From contig CM066913.1 of NCBI GenBank assembly GCA_033964015.1, forward strand, positions 28,732,790 to 28,796,789: a stretch of DNA of 64,000 bases. The letters are read 5' to 3'. Of the stretch, positions 42,432 to 53,100 are shown piece after piece. The DNA is from Scolanthus callimorphus (lineage: Eukaryota; Cnidaria; Anthozoa; Actiniaria; Edwardsiidae). Both the position numbers and the translations under genes were made by a program. Each line of letters opens with the position of its first letter. Within the stretch, counting starts at the first letter, position 1. A model generated the notes under the pieces. It made no database searches and was not told the DNA's origin. It saw nothing but the letters and a program-made list of their open reading frames with translations.

Positions 42432-45400
42432 GGGGGGGGGGGGTCAATCAAAAGCTAGTGCCACCCGTAGGGAGGGTACCTTTATTTTCTGGAATTGCCC
42501 ATTGTTGTAACTAATTTGCATAGAAAAAAAGAATGGATTTTCTTTGGCAACTTAACAAGTTTTTTTTAAGAGCTAAGAAGCAAAGAGTGTCACCTTAAAA
42601 TTGTTTAAGTAGTTGCAACATTTGCATTCATGTTGTATCAGATGCCTGTGACTCATGTTGTAAATCTGATACATTACACCACTGCTCATGTTGTAAACAC
42701 TACTGTCTTACAATGTTATGAATGGTCCAAACATTTTGTATGAACAGAAAGTGTAATTTTACCTTTCCTGTTTTTATTGTGGAGTGGCAAGCCCCTGTTC
42801 AGAGAAAGCCTTGTTTGTAGTGTTGCTACTTACAGATGCTTCAGATTTGTTCTTGAGAAATGCTCTCGTCATCTTTAAAGACTTGGTGGTATGACCTTTG
42901 TACTTGTAAGACTTGTCTACATTTGATACGGAAACAAAATAATTAGACTGATGTTATTTTCAGTTAATAAAACATTGCATCTGCTGTGCCAGCATGACTC
43001 TCCATCCTCTTGACAAACAAGCAAGACAAAAATAATCATAAACAAAGCCTATTATAGAGCCTATGTTTGTTTAGCTATCACTAATAATTCAGCCACAGGA
43101 CAACTTTTTACCTTGTTCCTCAAACATAACTGAAGTTCCTGCCATTTCTGAAACAAAAGTTAGTAACATTGATTATAAGTAACAATGGACCTATTTGACA
43201 ATGCACATGTCATCATTTGGCAATGTGAAAAAATGTGCACTAAAAACATTAAACATTATTACTTATTATTAATTTTCAATTCATGTTCTGTTCCACTACT
43301 ACATCATCCCCTGGTTTCCCATTCCTCTCCCATTCCCCTTATCTGTATAATCAGGGCAGCAGAACAGTTTTCAAAGTGGGGAGGGGGTGGGCTTATTAGT
43401 AAGATTGTATGGCAAGGTGGGGGGGGGGGGGGAAGTGGAAAAGAGAGAGGTGATGCAGGATGGAAATAATGGGACAAGGTGCATTATGCTGCAGACAGGC
43501 CAAATGGAAGAATCTGTAGAGGTCATGTACCCATAGCACGAAGAAGATGAAACAACTATGCAGCAAAGCTAACAGTAGTTAAGAAAATCTAAGTAAAGAT
43601 CTCAGTCATGTACCTTCGTAATGCCCAATAAATGTGTAAGGTCCAATCTGAAGTACTGGCTCTGATGCCTCTATACCCTAAAACAAACATGAAACATAGT
43701 GACAAGTACAGAGGGGTTGGAGTCATATCTCAACCCCCTTCCATGGGGGTTACAGATGTTTTCTGAAATCAAACATATAATATTCCCCAGAGTAGAATAG
43801 TCACCCTGCTACACAAATAATATCACCCTAATAATGTCACCCTGTACCCTGCTACACAAATAATATTCCCAAGAGTAGAATAGTCACCCTGCTACATTTC
43901 TGGCTTTTACATAAGGCAGCAACATTGAATTACTGAGATCAGAGAACAAGAGAAAACTGGCTGTATGTGGTTATAGTGGAAGATGCATTTTTTAAATATT
44001 AGTTACAATAAAATACTTCTGTTAGGATTGTTATATGGAACATTTCCAGCACTATGACAGCAAATTTGGCAGAGTAAGTCCTCTGGGTGTGACAAATGTT
44101 TTTTGTAGACATTGAGAAGTCACTATCTGGGTCAAGCTTCCTATAAATCTAAATTATAAATACACAAAAACTTTACTTATTTATCTTCCTTTTTAAGTTT
44201 CTGTTATTGACCATTCCTGCTATAAGCATGTCATGTCAGGGGTATAGCCAGGAATTTTGGTTGGGGGGGCCAGATAGTGAAAACATGGACGAAAATTTTC
44301 AAATTTCCTCCAGCAAATACAGCAAATGTATGGGAAAATCTCCCGAGAAAGGGTGGGGGGGGGGGGGGGGTGCAGCCCCCTGTGCCCCTCCTGGCTACGC
44401 CCCTGCATGTGTTCTTTAGTTTGGAAATGTCCTTCACATGTAACAGAAATAGGATGCAGCTCACGCATTGTTTACAACTTTGTTACTGAAAATCCCTTAT
44501 TTATGCAGCATGTGCATACATTATAGATAGAATCATCCATTAGCAACTACTGTATTTAATTTTCTGGTCTTTCACCGAGCACAAATCTACTTAAAACTGG
44601 ACAAAACAAAGTGAAAATTGACCGCAGTCATTGCCAAATAGCTTCAGCATTTTCAATCACAGTGCTCAAAAAGAGATACGGAGGATTTTCGGGGGTGCTT
44701 ATCAATTTCTTGGGTCAAGGTGGGGTACTTATTCGAGGGCGGCATTTAATCAAGGGCGGTACTTATTCAAGAGTATTCTTGTGCTAACAGACTCCACTTC
44801 AACCAGATAATTTCTTTACACTCACCAGCAGCCTGCAGTGTTCTGATCTAGCATTGTACAAAATCTCTTGTTCAAGAATGCCAGAAAGCTCAACTAGCAC
44901 AAGCTGTTCCTGTTGGAAATAAAAATAACATTCCAAGACTAAGTTAAAATGTCTAGTTCTTTAAAAACCACAGTGGACCAAAATTTAATTGCATTGTGAG
45001 ACTGACTGGTAAGTTATTTTGGCAAAAATGAATGAATAAATACTCAGAAACATGGGCTTAGTACATAAAAGTGTGAAGTTCCCAGAATGCCTTTAAATTA
45101 TGCATTTTAAGCGGTGCTCAAAATGTGACAATAAATTCTGAAGAAAAGATTCTGAAGAAAAGCACAATGTTAGGCATTCAGGATATCAGATGACACTCTG
45201 TTTCGTGACATAATTTTGTTTCTAAACGGGGGAGGTGAATAGGTTTGCGGATCGGCGGATTCGGGCCTAAATAGCACACGGATTACGGATTTTAAGAAAA
45301 AACTCGAGCGGATTTTCGGATTCTCAAAACGTACCGGATCGTGGATCTATTGAAAATTCGACTTCGGATTTCGGATTCTGTTAATCGCACTACGGATTGT

Positions 45401-46644
45401 GCAGATTGTTGACTGTAGGGTCTGTAGACAAATAGCCCTGGATGTTCGAATTATTAGGCCGTTAATATGCTTTCGTATTTCACATACTTAATAAAAATTT
45501 CGGCGCGCGCGCATAAAGAATGACATCTAACATACTCTTTCAGAACTCGCCCCGTGCCATTTTAGAACAAGTGCATCTTGATGAGGAAAATAAACTCTTC
45601 CAAAAATGCGCCTGCAGTGATAGGCCTAGCATACAGTCACTATGACTGAAAGAAGACCCCTTGGATACTACCATTTCCGTTCAACCCGATGAACTTGATG
45701 AGCTTGACGATTTTTTCGCATACGTTTCAAACGTGCATGTTTTGTCGTGAAGTTGTCGCGATTCTTGCTCGCTGATTGACTGAAAAGTAACAGTCAAAAC
45801 AGCAGCCAATCAGCGAGAGAGAAACGCGACTACTTCTCGACAAAGCGTGCACGTTTGAAACGTAAACCTACGCGAAAAAATCGCCACGCTTCAGGGTTGA
45901 ACGAAAATGGTAGTAAGCGTGAGTTCGACGTTACAAGCATAGAAAGTCATCATTTGGGCCGCGCTTCACGCACATGAGAGTAATAATAATTTGTCCTAAA
46001 TAAATTTGCAGCGCGCATGCATAACATAACCTACAGGCTCAGGAGCCCATCAATACATAGTTGAGGTAGCGTATTTCAACGTTATCTACCCTTCTCTGAG
46101 GCTTGATGAATGCGTTTATCAAAATGTGAGAGGTTCGTGTATAAGCGATACAATGAAACGTATTATTTTAAAATTATCAAATTGTTTTCATAATCAAACG
46201 TTGCGGATTCGGATTGAGGCGAAAATTTGTGCGGATCGGCGGATTTTTATGAAAAATTGAAGGTTCGGCGGATTTGAGGACCCCTATTCCCCCCCCCCCC
46301 CCCAAAAAAAAAAAACTACACAAAGCGACATAAGAAAATATGATGAATTCAGCTTCTTATACACTCCAGACATACAGCAGGGAATAAGCTTAAGGAGAAC
46401 ATTTTTGTCTTTCATACCAACTAGTTTTGTAATGTTTAACAAACTTCTATCATGAGCAATTAGGTTTTTGCAGGCATAGTCTTTGTACAGAAGCAAAGAA
46501 GCCACAAAACGCATGATAGCTGTGCGGCTAGGAGATCAAAAATTTGAGTTTTGATTTGAAGTTTCTTACTTTTCATCGATGAAATCTGTTGTATTATCAG
46601 CGGTATGATACACTTACCTCTTCCCATCCATCCTCCTCTTCCAT
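41938..46644 (-). CDS. GTF3C6: GTF3C6 orthologue, TFIIIC 35-kDa subunit
   Basis: GTF3C6 is the small subunit of TFIIIC, which recruits RNA polymerase III to tRNA genes. Exons on minus: 46644-46618, 44909-44826, 43677-43614, 43147-43112, 42916-42834, 42018-41938; 375 nt, 124 residues, frame intact. Key matches to vertebrate GTF3C6: acidic leader followed by EEEQLVLVELSG, then LLGIEASEPVLQIGPYTFIG, MAGTSVMFEEQ, YKYKGHTTKSLKMTRAFL. The C-terminus is a short Ser/Thr/Lys tail, shorter than the vertebrate acidic tail. I start at 46644 because this ATG gives an uninterrupted protein; the upstream ATGGCGGAC at 46717 opens a seven-codon uORF. Head-to-head with TMEM43. Confidence 0.92.
42197..42503. 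mobile_element. MITE with AATGGGCAATTCCAG termini and long G runs
   Basis: AATGGGCAATTCCAGAAAAT and its inverse ATTTTCTGGAATTGCCCATT bound 307 bp. Between them lie C/G runs up to about 34 bases. A related partial copy is at 58885-59075. GTF3C6 intron 5. Confidence 0.88.
42834..42916 (-). CDS. GTF3C6: GTF3C6 exon 5
   Basis: DKSYKYKGHTTKSLKMTRAF, matching LKYKCHTMKKLSMTRTLL. 83 nt, phase 1 in, 0 out. Confidence 0.92.
43112..43147 (-). CDS. GTF3C6: GTF3C6 exon 4 (36 nt)
   Basis: EMAGTSVMFEEQ, matching TLGTCVIFEE. Small exon with TTTCAG acceptor and GTAAAA donor, phase 1 on both sides. Confidence 0.9.
43148..43613. other. GTF3C6 intron 3
   Basis: G-rich run at 43377-43433 (GGGGAGGGGGTGGG, then about 15 G). 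No exon or bounded element. Confidence 0.5.
43614..43677 (-). CDS. GTF3C6: GTF3C6 exon 3
   Basis: GIEASEPVLQIGPYTFIGHY, equivalent to GIDTERPILQVDSCVFAGEY. 64 nt, phase 0 in, 1 out. Confidence 0.93.
43780..43910. repeat. Short duplicated segments with GTCACCCTG
   Basis: AGAGTAGAATAGTCACCCTG occurs twice and CCTGCTACACAAATAATAT twice within 130 bp, a local duplication in GTF3C6 intron 2. Confidence 0.6.
44237..44405. mobile_element. MITE with CAGGGGTATAGCCAGG termini
   Basis: CAGGGGTATAGCCAGG and CCTGGCTACGCCCCTG are inverted; same family as 1355-1526. A run of about 16 G lies inside. GTF3C6 intron 2. Confidence 0.82.
44826..44909 (-). CDS. GTF3C6: GTF3C6 exon 2
   Basis: EQLVLVELSGILEQEILYNA to EHCRLL; the first block is nearly identical to the vertebrate EEEQLVLVELSGI motif. 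Acceptor CCAACAG, donor GTGAGT. Confidence 0.94.
45227..46303. mobile_element. TIR-like element sharing the 4.5-kb and 6.5-kb core
   Basis: GGGGGAGGTGAATAGG at the left and CCCTATTCCCCCCC at the right are imperfect inverted ends, with GCGGATCGGCGGATT beside each. The core (ACTTAATAAAAATTTCGGCG, GTGATAGGCCT, TCTGAGGCTTGATGAA) matches the cores of 4372-5264 and 6031-7121. GTF3C6 intron 1. Confidence 0.65.
46618..46644 (-). CDS. GTF3C6: GTF3C6 exon 1
   Basis: Nine codons, MEEEDGWEE, ending at donor GAG|GTAAGT in phase 0. The upstream frame stays open back through ENVYLLEILKLDSAAEL without an ATG that matches. Confidence 0.75.
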
Positions 46645-47092
46645 TAGCTCAGCTGCGCTGTCCAATTTCAAGATTTCCAAAAGATACACGTTTTCACGTT
46701 CTGTAGTAGTCCGCCATTTTGAAACTCTGAGGACACAGGGTTCCCATGAACATCAGTGATTCATGGGCTCTGACAAAAAAATATAAGACAACTATACCTA
46801 ATTATGTGTAATAAAATGAAGGCTATCAAATCTGACACTACATTGAGTAATGTGGATAAATTAGTGTACGTTCTGTTAGTACTCGGTAAAGGTACCCTTC
46901 TTTTTCACAAGATGATGACGTAATGTTTTGGACCCAGTTTTACGCGGGAAAACGGAAGGACGAAAATTTACACAAGAAGGCGAGAATAGTGTGACACGAT
47001 TATTCGTTCCAAACAACCTGTTTGGGGCGTTTCTGCCACGTTCCGACCTGCTAAATCTCATTGAACAGCTTGCTTTTCTGATTAAACGAAGA
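46645..47092. promoter_or_regulatory. Probable bidirectional promoter, GTF3C6 / TMEM43
   Basis: 448 bp separate the two start codons on opposite strands. CAAAATGGCGGAC, a YY1-like motif, lies at 46709-46721 on the GTF3C6 strand. The TMEM43-side frame is open upstream of its ATG (from 46928), but no homology supports a longer protein. Confidence 0.6.
46694..46717 (-). other. Seven-codon upstream ORF of GTF3C6
   Basis: ATGGCGGAC..ACGTGA encodes MADYYRT and stops. Its AAAATGG context is strong and the main ATG lies 50 bp downstream. Confidence 0.5.
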
Positions 47093-47107
47093 ATGTATCG
47101 GACACAC
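47093..47107 (+). CDS. TMEM43: TMEM43 exon 1
   Basis: Five codons, MYRTH, then donor CAC|GTAAGT in phase 0, joining exon 2 (HPNDPG). The best ATG in phase near the end of the open frame. Confidence 0.7.
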
Positions 47108-50100
47108 GTAAGTAACTATATTTTTATTCATCTGCTTTTCAGTTTCGATTCTGTTGGTTCATATAAGTTTATAGTGTTACATTTACTTACATTGTGATCA
47201 TTGTGATGTCTTTTGGATGATCAGGCTAGGTAACTATAGCAGCTGCTTTCTAATAGTTTGGATAACTTGAGCTTGAGCCCAGCTCTACGTCCTGAAAGTT
47301 AAATTAAATCAGGGAACAGAACGAAAAATCTTGGCCCCAATAACAGGTCAGCATAAACGTCGAAAATAGTTTATGTTTATTCAGCTACTTTTATGTAAAC
47401 TCTCACGCAATTTTGAGATGTGATAGTTGAAACCTGACCACAGTACTAAATCAAAACAAAAGTGAATTAAATTAAAATTTACCAAGAGCAATGGAATAGT
47501 GAAGATATTATATACACACCTATTGCAATAGATAGCAACCGACTGTGACTCAAAACATTTTTTGTAGCCTGCAGTGCATCACGGGAGAGTCCATTTCAAG
47601 ATGTAGTATTTTAAACAAGGGTAAATGTAACCCCTGTTTTTGAAATTACCTGTTTGGCTCGTAAAGAGCTCCCCAATCATATACTACAGGTTACAACATA
47701 CTTAGGCATCATCATCATCATCCTTTGGCTGCAGCCGAGATGCTGCCCACAACTCCTCTCCACACTTCTCGGCCCGCCATTGCCAACGGCAGGTCCTGCT
47801 GAGGGATCCCTGAATCCCTTGAGACTGCTGCAGGGTAGGTTAATTTCCTGGACCTCACAAGAAATGGGCCAGGACTCCACAGGAGAAGACGTGAAGCCAC
47901 TTAGCTCTTGGAGCAGAAGCAGTGTCCTGCGGAAGAGGAGGCATCTTTATTTTGTCCAGGTTGATTGGTGGTAGGCCCTTGTAGATTTCCTGAAGGGTGG
48001 CATGTTCAGACCAGTGGATGTCCTGGACACAGCGAAGTAGGTTGGTATGTGCCATCCAAGCATTGTTGGTGCTGTGCAGTCAGTGTCCAGGTCTCCGCTC
48101 CGAAAAAGTAATATGGGCTCATGAACAGTAGATCTAAAGAGACAGATTTTGAGATCGTCCTTGAGGCTGGAGTGCCATATCTTGTCAAGAGTGTTACATG
48201 CTTTCCACGCAAAAGCTTTCTGGGTCTTGACATCCTTGTATGAGTGCATGATGTAGGAGCCAAGGTACTTAAAGTCACCTGATCTCTTTCAGAGAGGAGA
48301 GATAGGTGATTCTTGATGGGTCTGTTGGTGCATCATGCTGGGTGCAACCTCTACCAAATATGTGTACCATCACGAAAATGAAAAAAGTTCTTACAGATTT
48401 TTTGTGGGATACTAGTTTGGTTAGCAACTTTTGCCAACCAGCATAATAATGTACAGATTTAGGCACTGCCTAAAAGCGGAGCTCCCAATGAGATTAAATG
48501 GCATGATTGATGACGTCACATCACATGACCATGTTGTACCTAAGCAACTACATGACATTGATGATGTCAAAACACAACTAGATTTTTGCAATTCCCACAT
48601 AACAAAGACAATTTCATCCACATTTTGTTGTCTGTTTAAAAAATACTAAATGTACAGTGCAAGAAAGGTTTCCTTACTCTGTTCATGCCAATCCTCAGAC
48701 CCTTAGTTTGTGAGTAGTCACAGAACATTGTCTACAGAGGGTTCTAGAATATACCCGTAACATTTCACAACCAAATGGCATCCTATTGTATCAAAGCAGT
48801 CCCTTGGGGTTGTGACTGCAGTTAGTAAGCTGCTCAAATACACTTCCACTTATGTGTATACCAATGCCAAGTGAATAATCAAGAGGTACCTTGCTCACCT
48901 GTCACCTGTGCATCCTGTGATTTGACTATCTCCAGCACAGGGTGACCCAACCCCATTTTGAGAGGCATGGTAATGCTCCATATTTATTGTGGACCAGTAT
49001 AACTGTATGATAGGGAAAAGAGCAAACATCGTAAAATACCTTGTAGTGCAGCAAGGAATCATCTTGTTAGTCCTGTATGAGTCCTCCTATTCTACTGTCC
49101 TCTGTCCCATTGTCAGACTGACCCTACACAACCTTGTGCATATCATTGATCTACTCTTCAAGCTCCTTGTTCACTTGTTCTTCCTAAATGACTATTTCCT
49201 TGACACTGTCACCTAGATAGCGCATGTGCGGGATCTAGATGCCTGGTAGTAGTGTCTTGTCTGAACAGCACCTGAGCTGGGTCTTGGCCTGCTCCTCGTC
49301 TTACATTTTGAAATTCTGTAGTAAATACAATTGTGTAATTACTTAGTAATTGGTTCAGCTTGCAATCGCTGAGAAAAAAGCCATTTAGGAGCAAGTCTTG
49401 AATTCTTTCAATTCTGATTGGCTAGTGATTGCTCAATTGCAATTGTTTTCACAACAGTCTTGTGAAAACTGCTCTAGTATCCCATGTAAAAGGCCAAGAC
49501 AGGTGGGTCCTTGCTTGGGATAATGCTTCCTGGGGAGGCGGGATCCTGCCTGGGATCCTGCCACCCTGGGTGGGATCCAGGTGGGATGGCGGGATCCTGC
49601 CTATCCCAGGTGAAATAACAGCCATCCTGTGTGGGATCCAAGTTGAGATAGTGAGATCCTGCCTATCCAAGGTGGGATAACATTTCCCAGGGAGGTTGGA
49701 TCCCAGGATTTTGCCATCCTGGCTGGGTTGGCGGATTCTTGGTGGGATAAAATTTCTCGTAGAGGTGGGGATTCCAGGTGGGATTTTGAGTACCTGCCAT
49801 CTCGGGTGTGATCCCATACGGTATGGTAGAATCCCAGATTGGAAGAGGTATTTTGGGGAGGCAAGAAGCTGGGTTCCCTGGAGTGATGGGACACTCCATG
49901 ACGTGGGATGAGAGGGAGAACATGGGAGGGAATGGAAGAATGCAGGGAAAGGATTCCAGCTGGGTTGGGATGACAGGATCCTGGGTATGATTTTTTTGGG
50001 AGGCAAGAACCCGAGATACTGCAATGATGGAACATCTCCATGGTGGGATGAAAGGGCGGGAAGGAATTAAGAGAAGAGTGCAGGGAAAGGATTTTAGTTG

Positions 50101-53100
50101 GTACATTGTGGGATCTCCTGTCATGTGGGATGAGAGTTAGCAAGAGGATCGATAAGAGATCAGCCTTCTGGGATTCTGGGTTGTAAGGCAGTTTAAAAAA
50201 CCCTGGTGGATTAAACAATTGATGTAAAAAAACTTTGGTTAGATAATGCAGAAAACATTGTATATAGTTCCTCTGTAAGTATTAGTCATTAGGGAATCTT
50301 GAAGGGATCTTCTTAGTATTAGGGAATCTTGAAACATAGATTGTTTCATTGATTTCAATGTAAATTCATTTTGTTGTGATGAACTCTAAGGGGACACATG
50401 TATGTATCCTTATTCTATTTTAGCATCCAAACGATCCAGGGATGCACAATATGCCATCATCTGATAGTCACACCAGGATGACATATCAGGAAAAGCCGGG
50501 AATATTACAGCAAATTCAGGCTAGCATTGCAGCAACATTGTTTGGTATTGGACTACTTGTTGCAGCGTTTCCAGTTCTTTACTGGAATGAGGTAAGAGAG
50601 TATAGTATTTTCCCATCTTGTGTTGTTTCAGCCTCAAGGTGCAAATGATAGCGAGGACTCTGGATGTTTTGAAGGAAACAGAGGCGTAGCCAGTAGGGGG
50701 TGCAGACTCCTCTTTTGAAACTCAAAATACAATAAACATACCTGACAACATTTCTAAATACAGCAGAAATAGCACGACGAAAAGTGCTCTCCCCTAGTGA
50801 CATTCTGTTAAATCATTATGTTTGTTGCATTTTCTGTTAAAGCAGCAAGCATTCAAAATATTTATTTAGGAAGAAATTTCTTTTCTCTAGGGTAGAGCTG
50901 TACAAACAGCGTTATCATTGGATGAAGGTCTAAATGCTGTGATTTCACTTCGTTCTATCAGTGAGGTACAGAGAGATAATCAGGAGAAACTTGTACATTT
51001 GGTTGGAAGTCTGCAAACAGATCAAGTATGTGTGATATATTTTGTGATTATCGCTCTGTAATTGCAGGACATAAAATGTTGTTATCTGTGATGTTGTACA
51101 GGTACTGAGTGATCCTGAATATGGGGTGGCTGTGAAAGCTGTCAGGCTCAAGAGGGATGTGGAGATGTATCAATGGGTCGAACACTCATCTACAAGGTAT
51201 TTCTGTCTCTAATCTCATTGGTGGGCAACTTAAATCTTCTAGAGTGGCACGTCAGAGGTACAATTCAATTCCAATCACAGGTTCCCCCATAGCAGCATCA
51301 CCACCGAGTGTGGTTGTATTTGGCGGTGTACTCATTCTGTGGTATTGAATTTGCTCAGTGCTGACATGTCATTGTATTGTATCAGGCTTTGAGACCATCT
51401 GGTCGAAATCCGTTGGCATCAGGACAGCCTTGCTCGTCTGCTTCTAGGCACTCTTGTCCCTTTCAATGCGTTGCTGAAGTTTGGAGACTTGCATTTGAAA
51501 GTTAATCTCAGACAGGTTTAGCCTGAGGCTCTGCTGTGGGTTTATTACGAGATTCGGAGTTCCTGTGATACGCGGTCAAAGCAAAGAGATGGCTGCGAAA
51601 ATATGTTGTCGTACTTTGTGCACATAACAGAAAAAAGCGTCTCACCAGCAAACCACTAGTGCCTGCATGCAAACTAGTATACTAAGCAATTATTGGATGA
51701 GGTTTTTGTGATCTCCAGAATAAACAATGTCGAGACAGGTGGAATCAGGCGAGGCCGTGAGGCCGAGCCTGATTCCACTTAGCGAGACATTGTTTATTCT
51801 GGAGATCACAAAAACCGAATTCAATAATTGTTTTATTATACATTGATTCAGTAAAAATACTTTTATTTCTGTCAAGCAATTTATTTTACACAAGCGCCTT
51901 GTTAAAATAGGGAAAGCGCTCTAGTCCTATGATGCATTGCGCGCGTATCAAGAATCAGCTAGCTGATTCTTGAAGAATCAGCATGCTGATTCTTGGATAC
52001 CCTCAAAGTGCGTGATTCCCAAAGTAAAGCGCGCGCTCTTAGCCAATCAGAATCGATATAGCGAGTACAATATATAATAACTGTTCTTATACAGTGGGAG
52101 CACGATTTTACAGTCTTCGATCTAACGATATCCCCGATTCTGGGTCAAACAGAACCCTGATCTAACTATACTCGGTACAACGATATTCCCGATTACAATG
52201 GAAATCTTGGGACCCAAGCGTAAATTTCTTCCTGCGGCACTACAACTATATAGATGCGGTCAATTTTTTATTGTAGTCCGCTTGGGCTGCATTGAGTTTG
52301 TACTTTCCATGTGACCATGATAGAACCAATCAGAGCACAGGCTTTGATAGAATAATCACGAGTTATATAATATACACTTAATGAATGCTCTCGAGGGAAA
52401 CAGCGAGTTTTTGTTTTCCCGAGAATCTCGATGTTTCCGGCGACGGGAAACATCGAGATTCTCGGGAAAACAAAACTCGCTGTTTCACGAGAGTGCAGCC
52501 ATTAAGTGTTTTATTATATAGCAAAAAGGAAATACACGGTTAAAATAGTCCATGTTGTTATTTTTATTTTCCCGCTCTGGCGATGTAGCCCGCGCGGGCA
52601 ACATTTTTTTAATTGTAGCCCGCGCGGGCTACAATGAGTTGATACCTTACCACGTGACCATGATAGAACCAATCAGAGCGCGAGCTTTGATCGAATAAAC
52701 ACGAGCTATATATAATAATTTATGTTAGACCCCGTTCACACTAGACCGGTACAAAACCGGACCGGTACAATTCTGGTACGGTACCGTCGCACGTTCACAC
52801 CTGGACCTTCAGTACCGGACCGATTTTGGCACGGCTAGGCGTGCACGGTCTTGTGTGAACACTGTTGCAGAACGTGCCAGAATTGTACTGGTACCGTATG
52901 AACAGGTGGTTTTGTACCGCTCTCGTGTGAACAGGGTCTTAGTTGTCCCCAAGGAGACTCGACCTGATGATGATGATGAGCATAGTACCTGCATAGTACA
53001 GGATAGTATAAGTCCTGTATATATTATAGAGTGCCTATGTGGTGTCATGGTGATATAGAGTGCCTATGTGTGGTGTCATGGTGATATAGAGTGCCTATGT

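Noticed and set aside
42400..42445. Long G runs (also near 11620, 36360, 43425, 44365, 62140) as G-quadruplex regulators
   Set aside because: Most sit inside MITEs, and their lengths are probably unreliable homopolymer calls.
46615..46717. GTF3C6 starting at MADYYRT with a frameshift
   Set aside because: The downstream ATG at 46644 gives a complete protein with all exon phases correct, so no frameshift needs to be invoked.
49449..50218. Minus-strand frames up to 205 codons
   Set aside because: Pro/Ser/Ile-rich translations of a GGTGGGATCC-type degenerate repeat in an intron.
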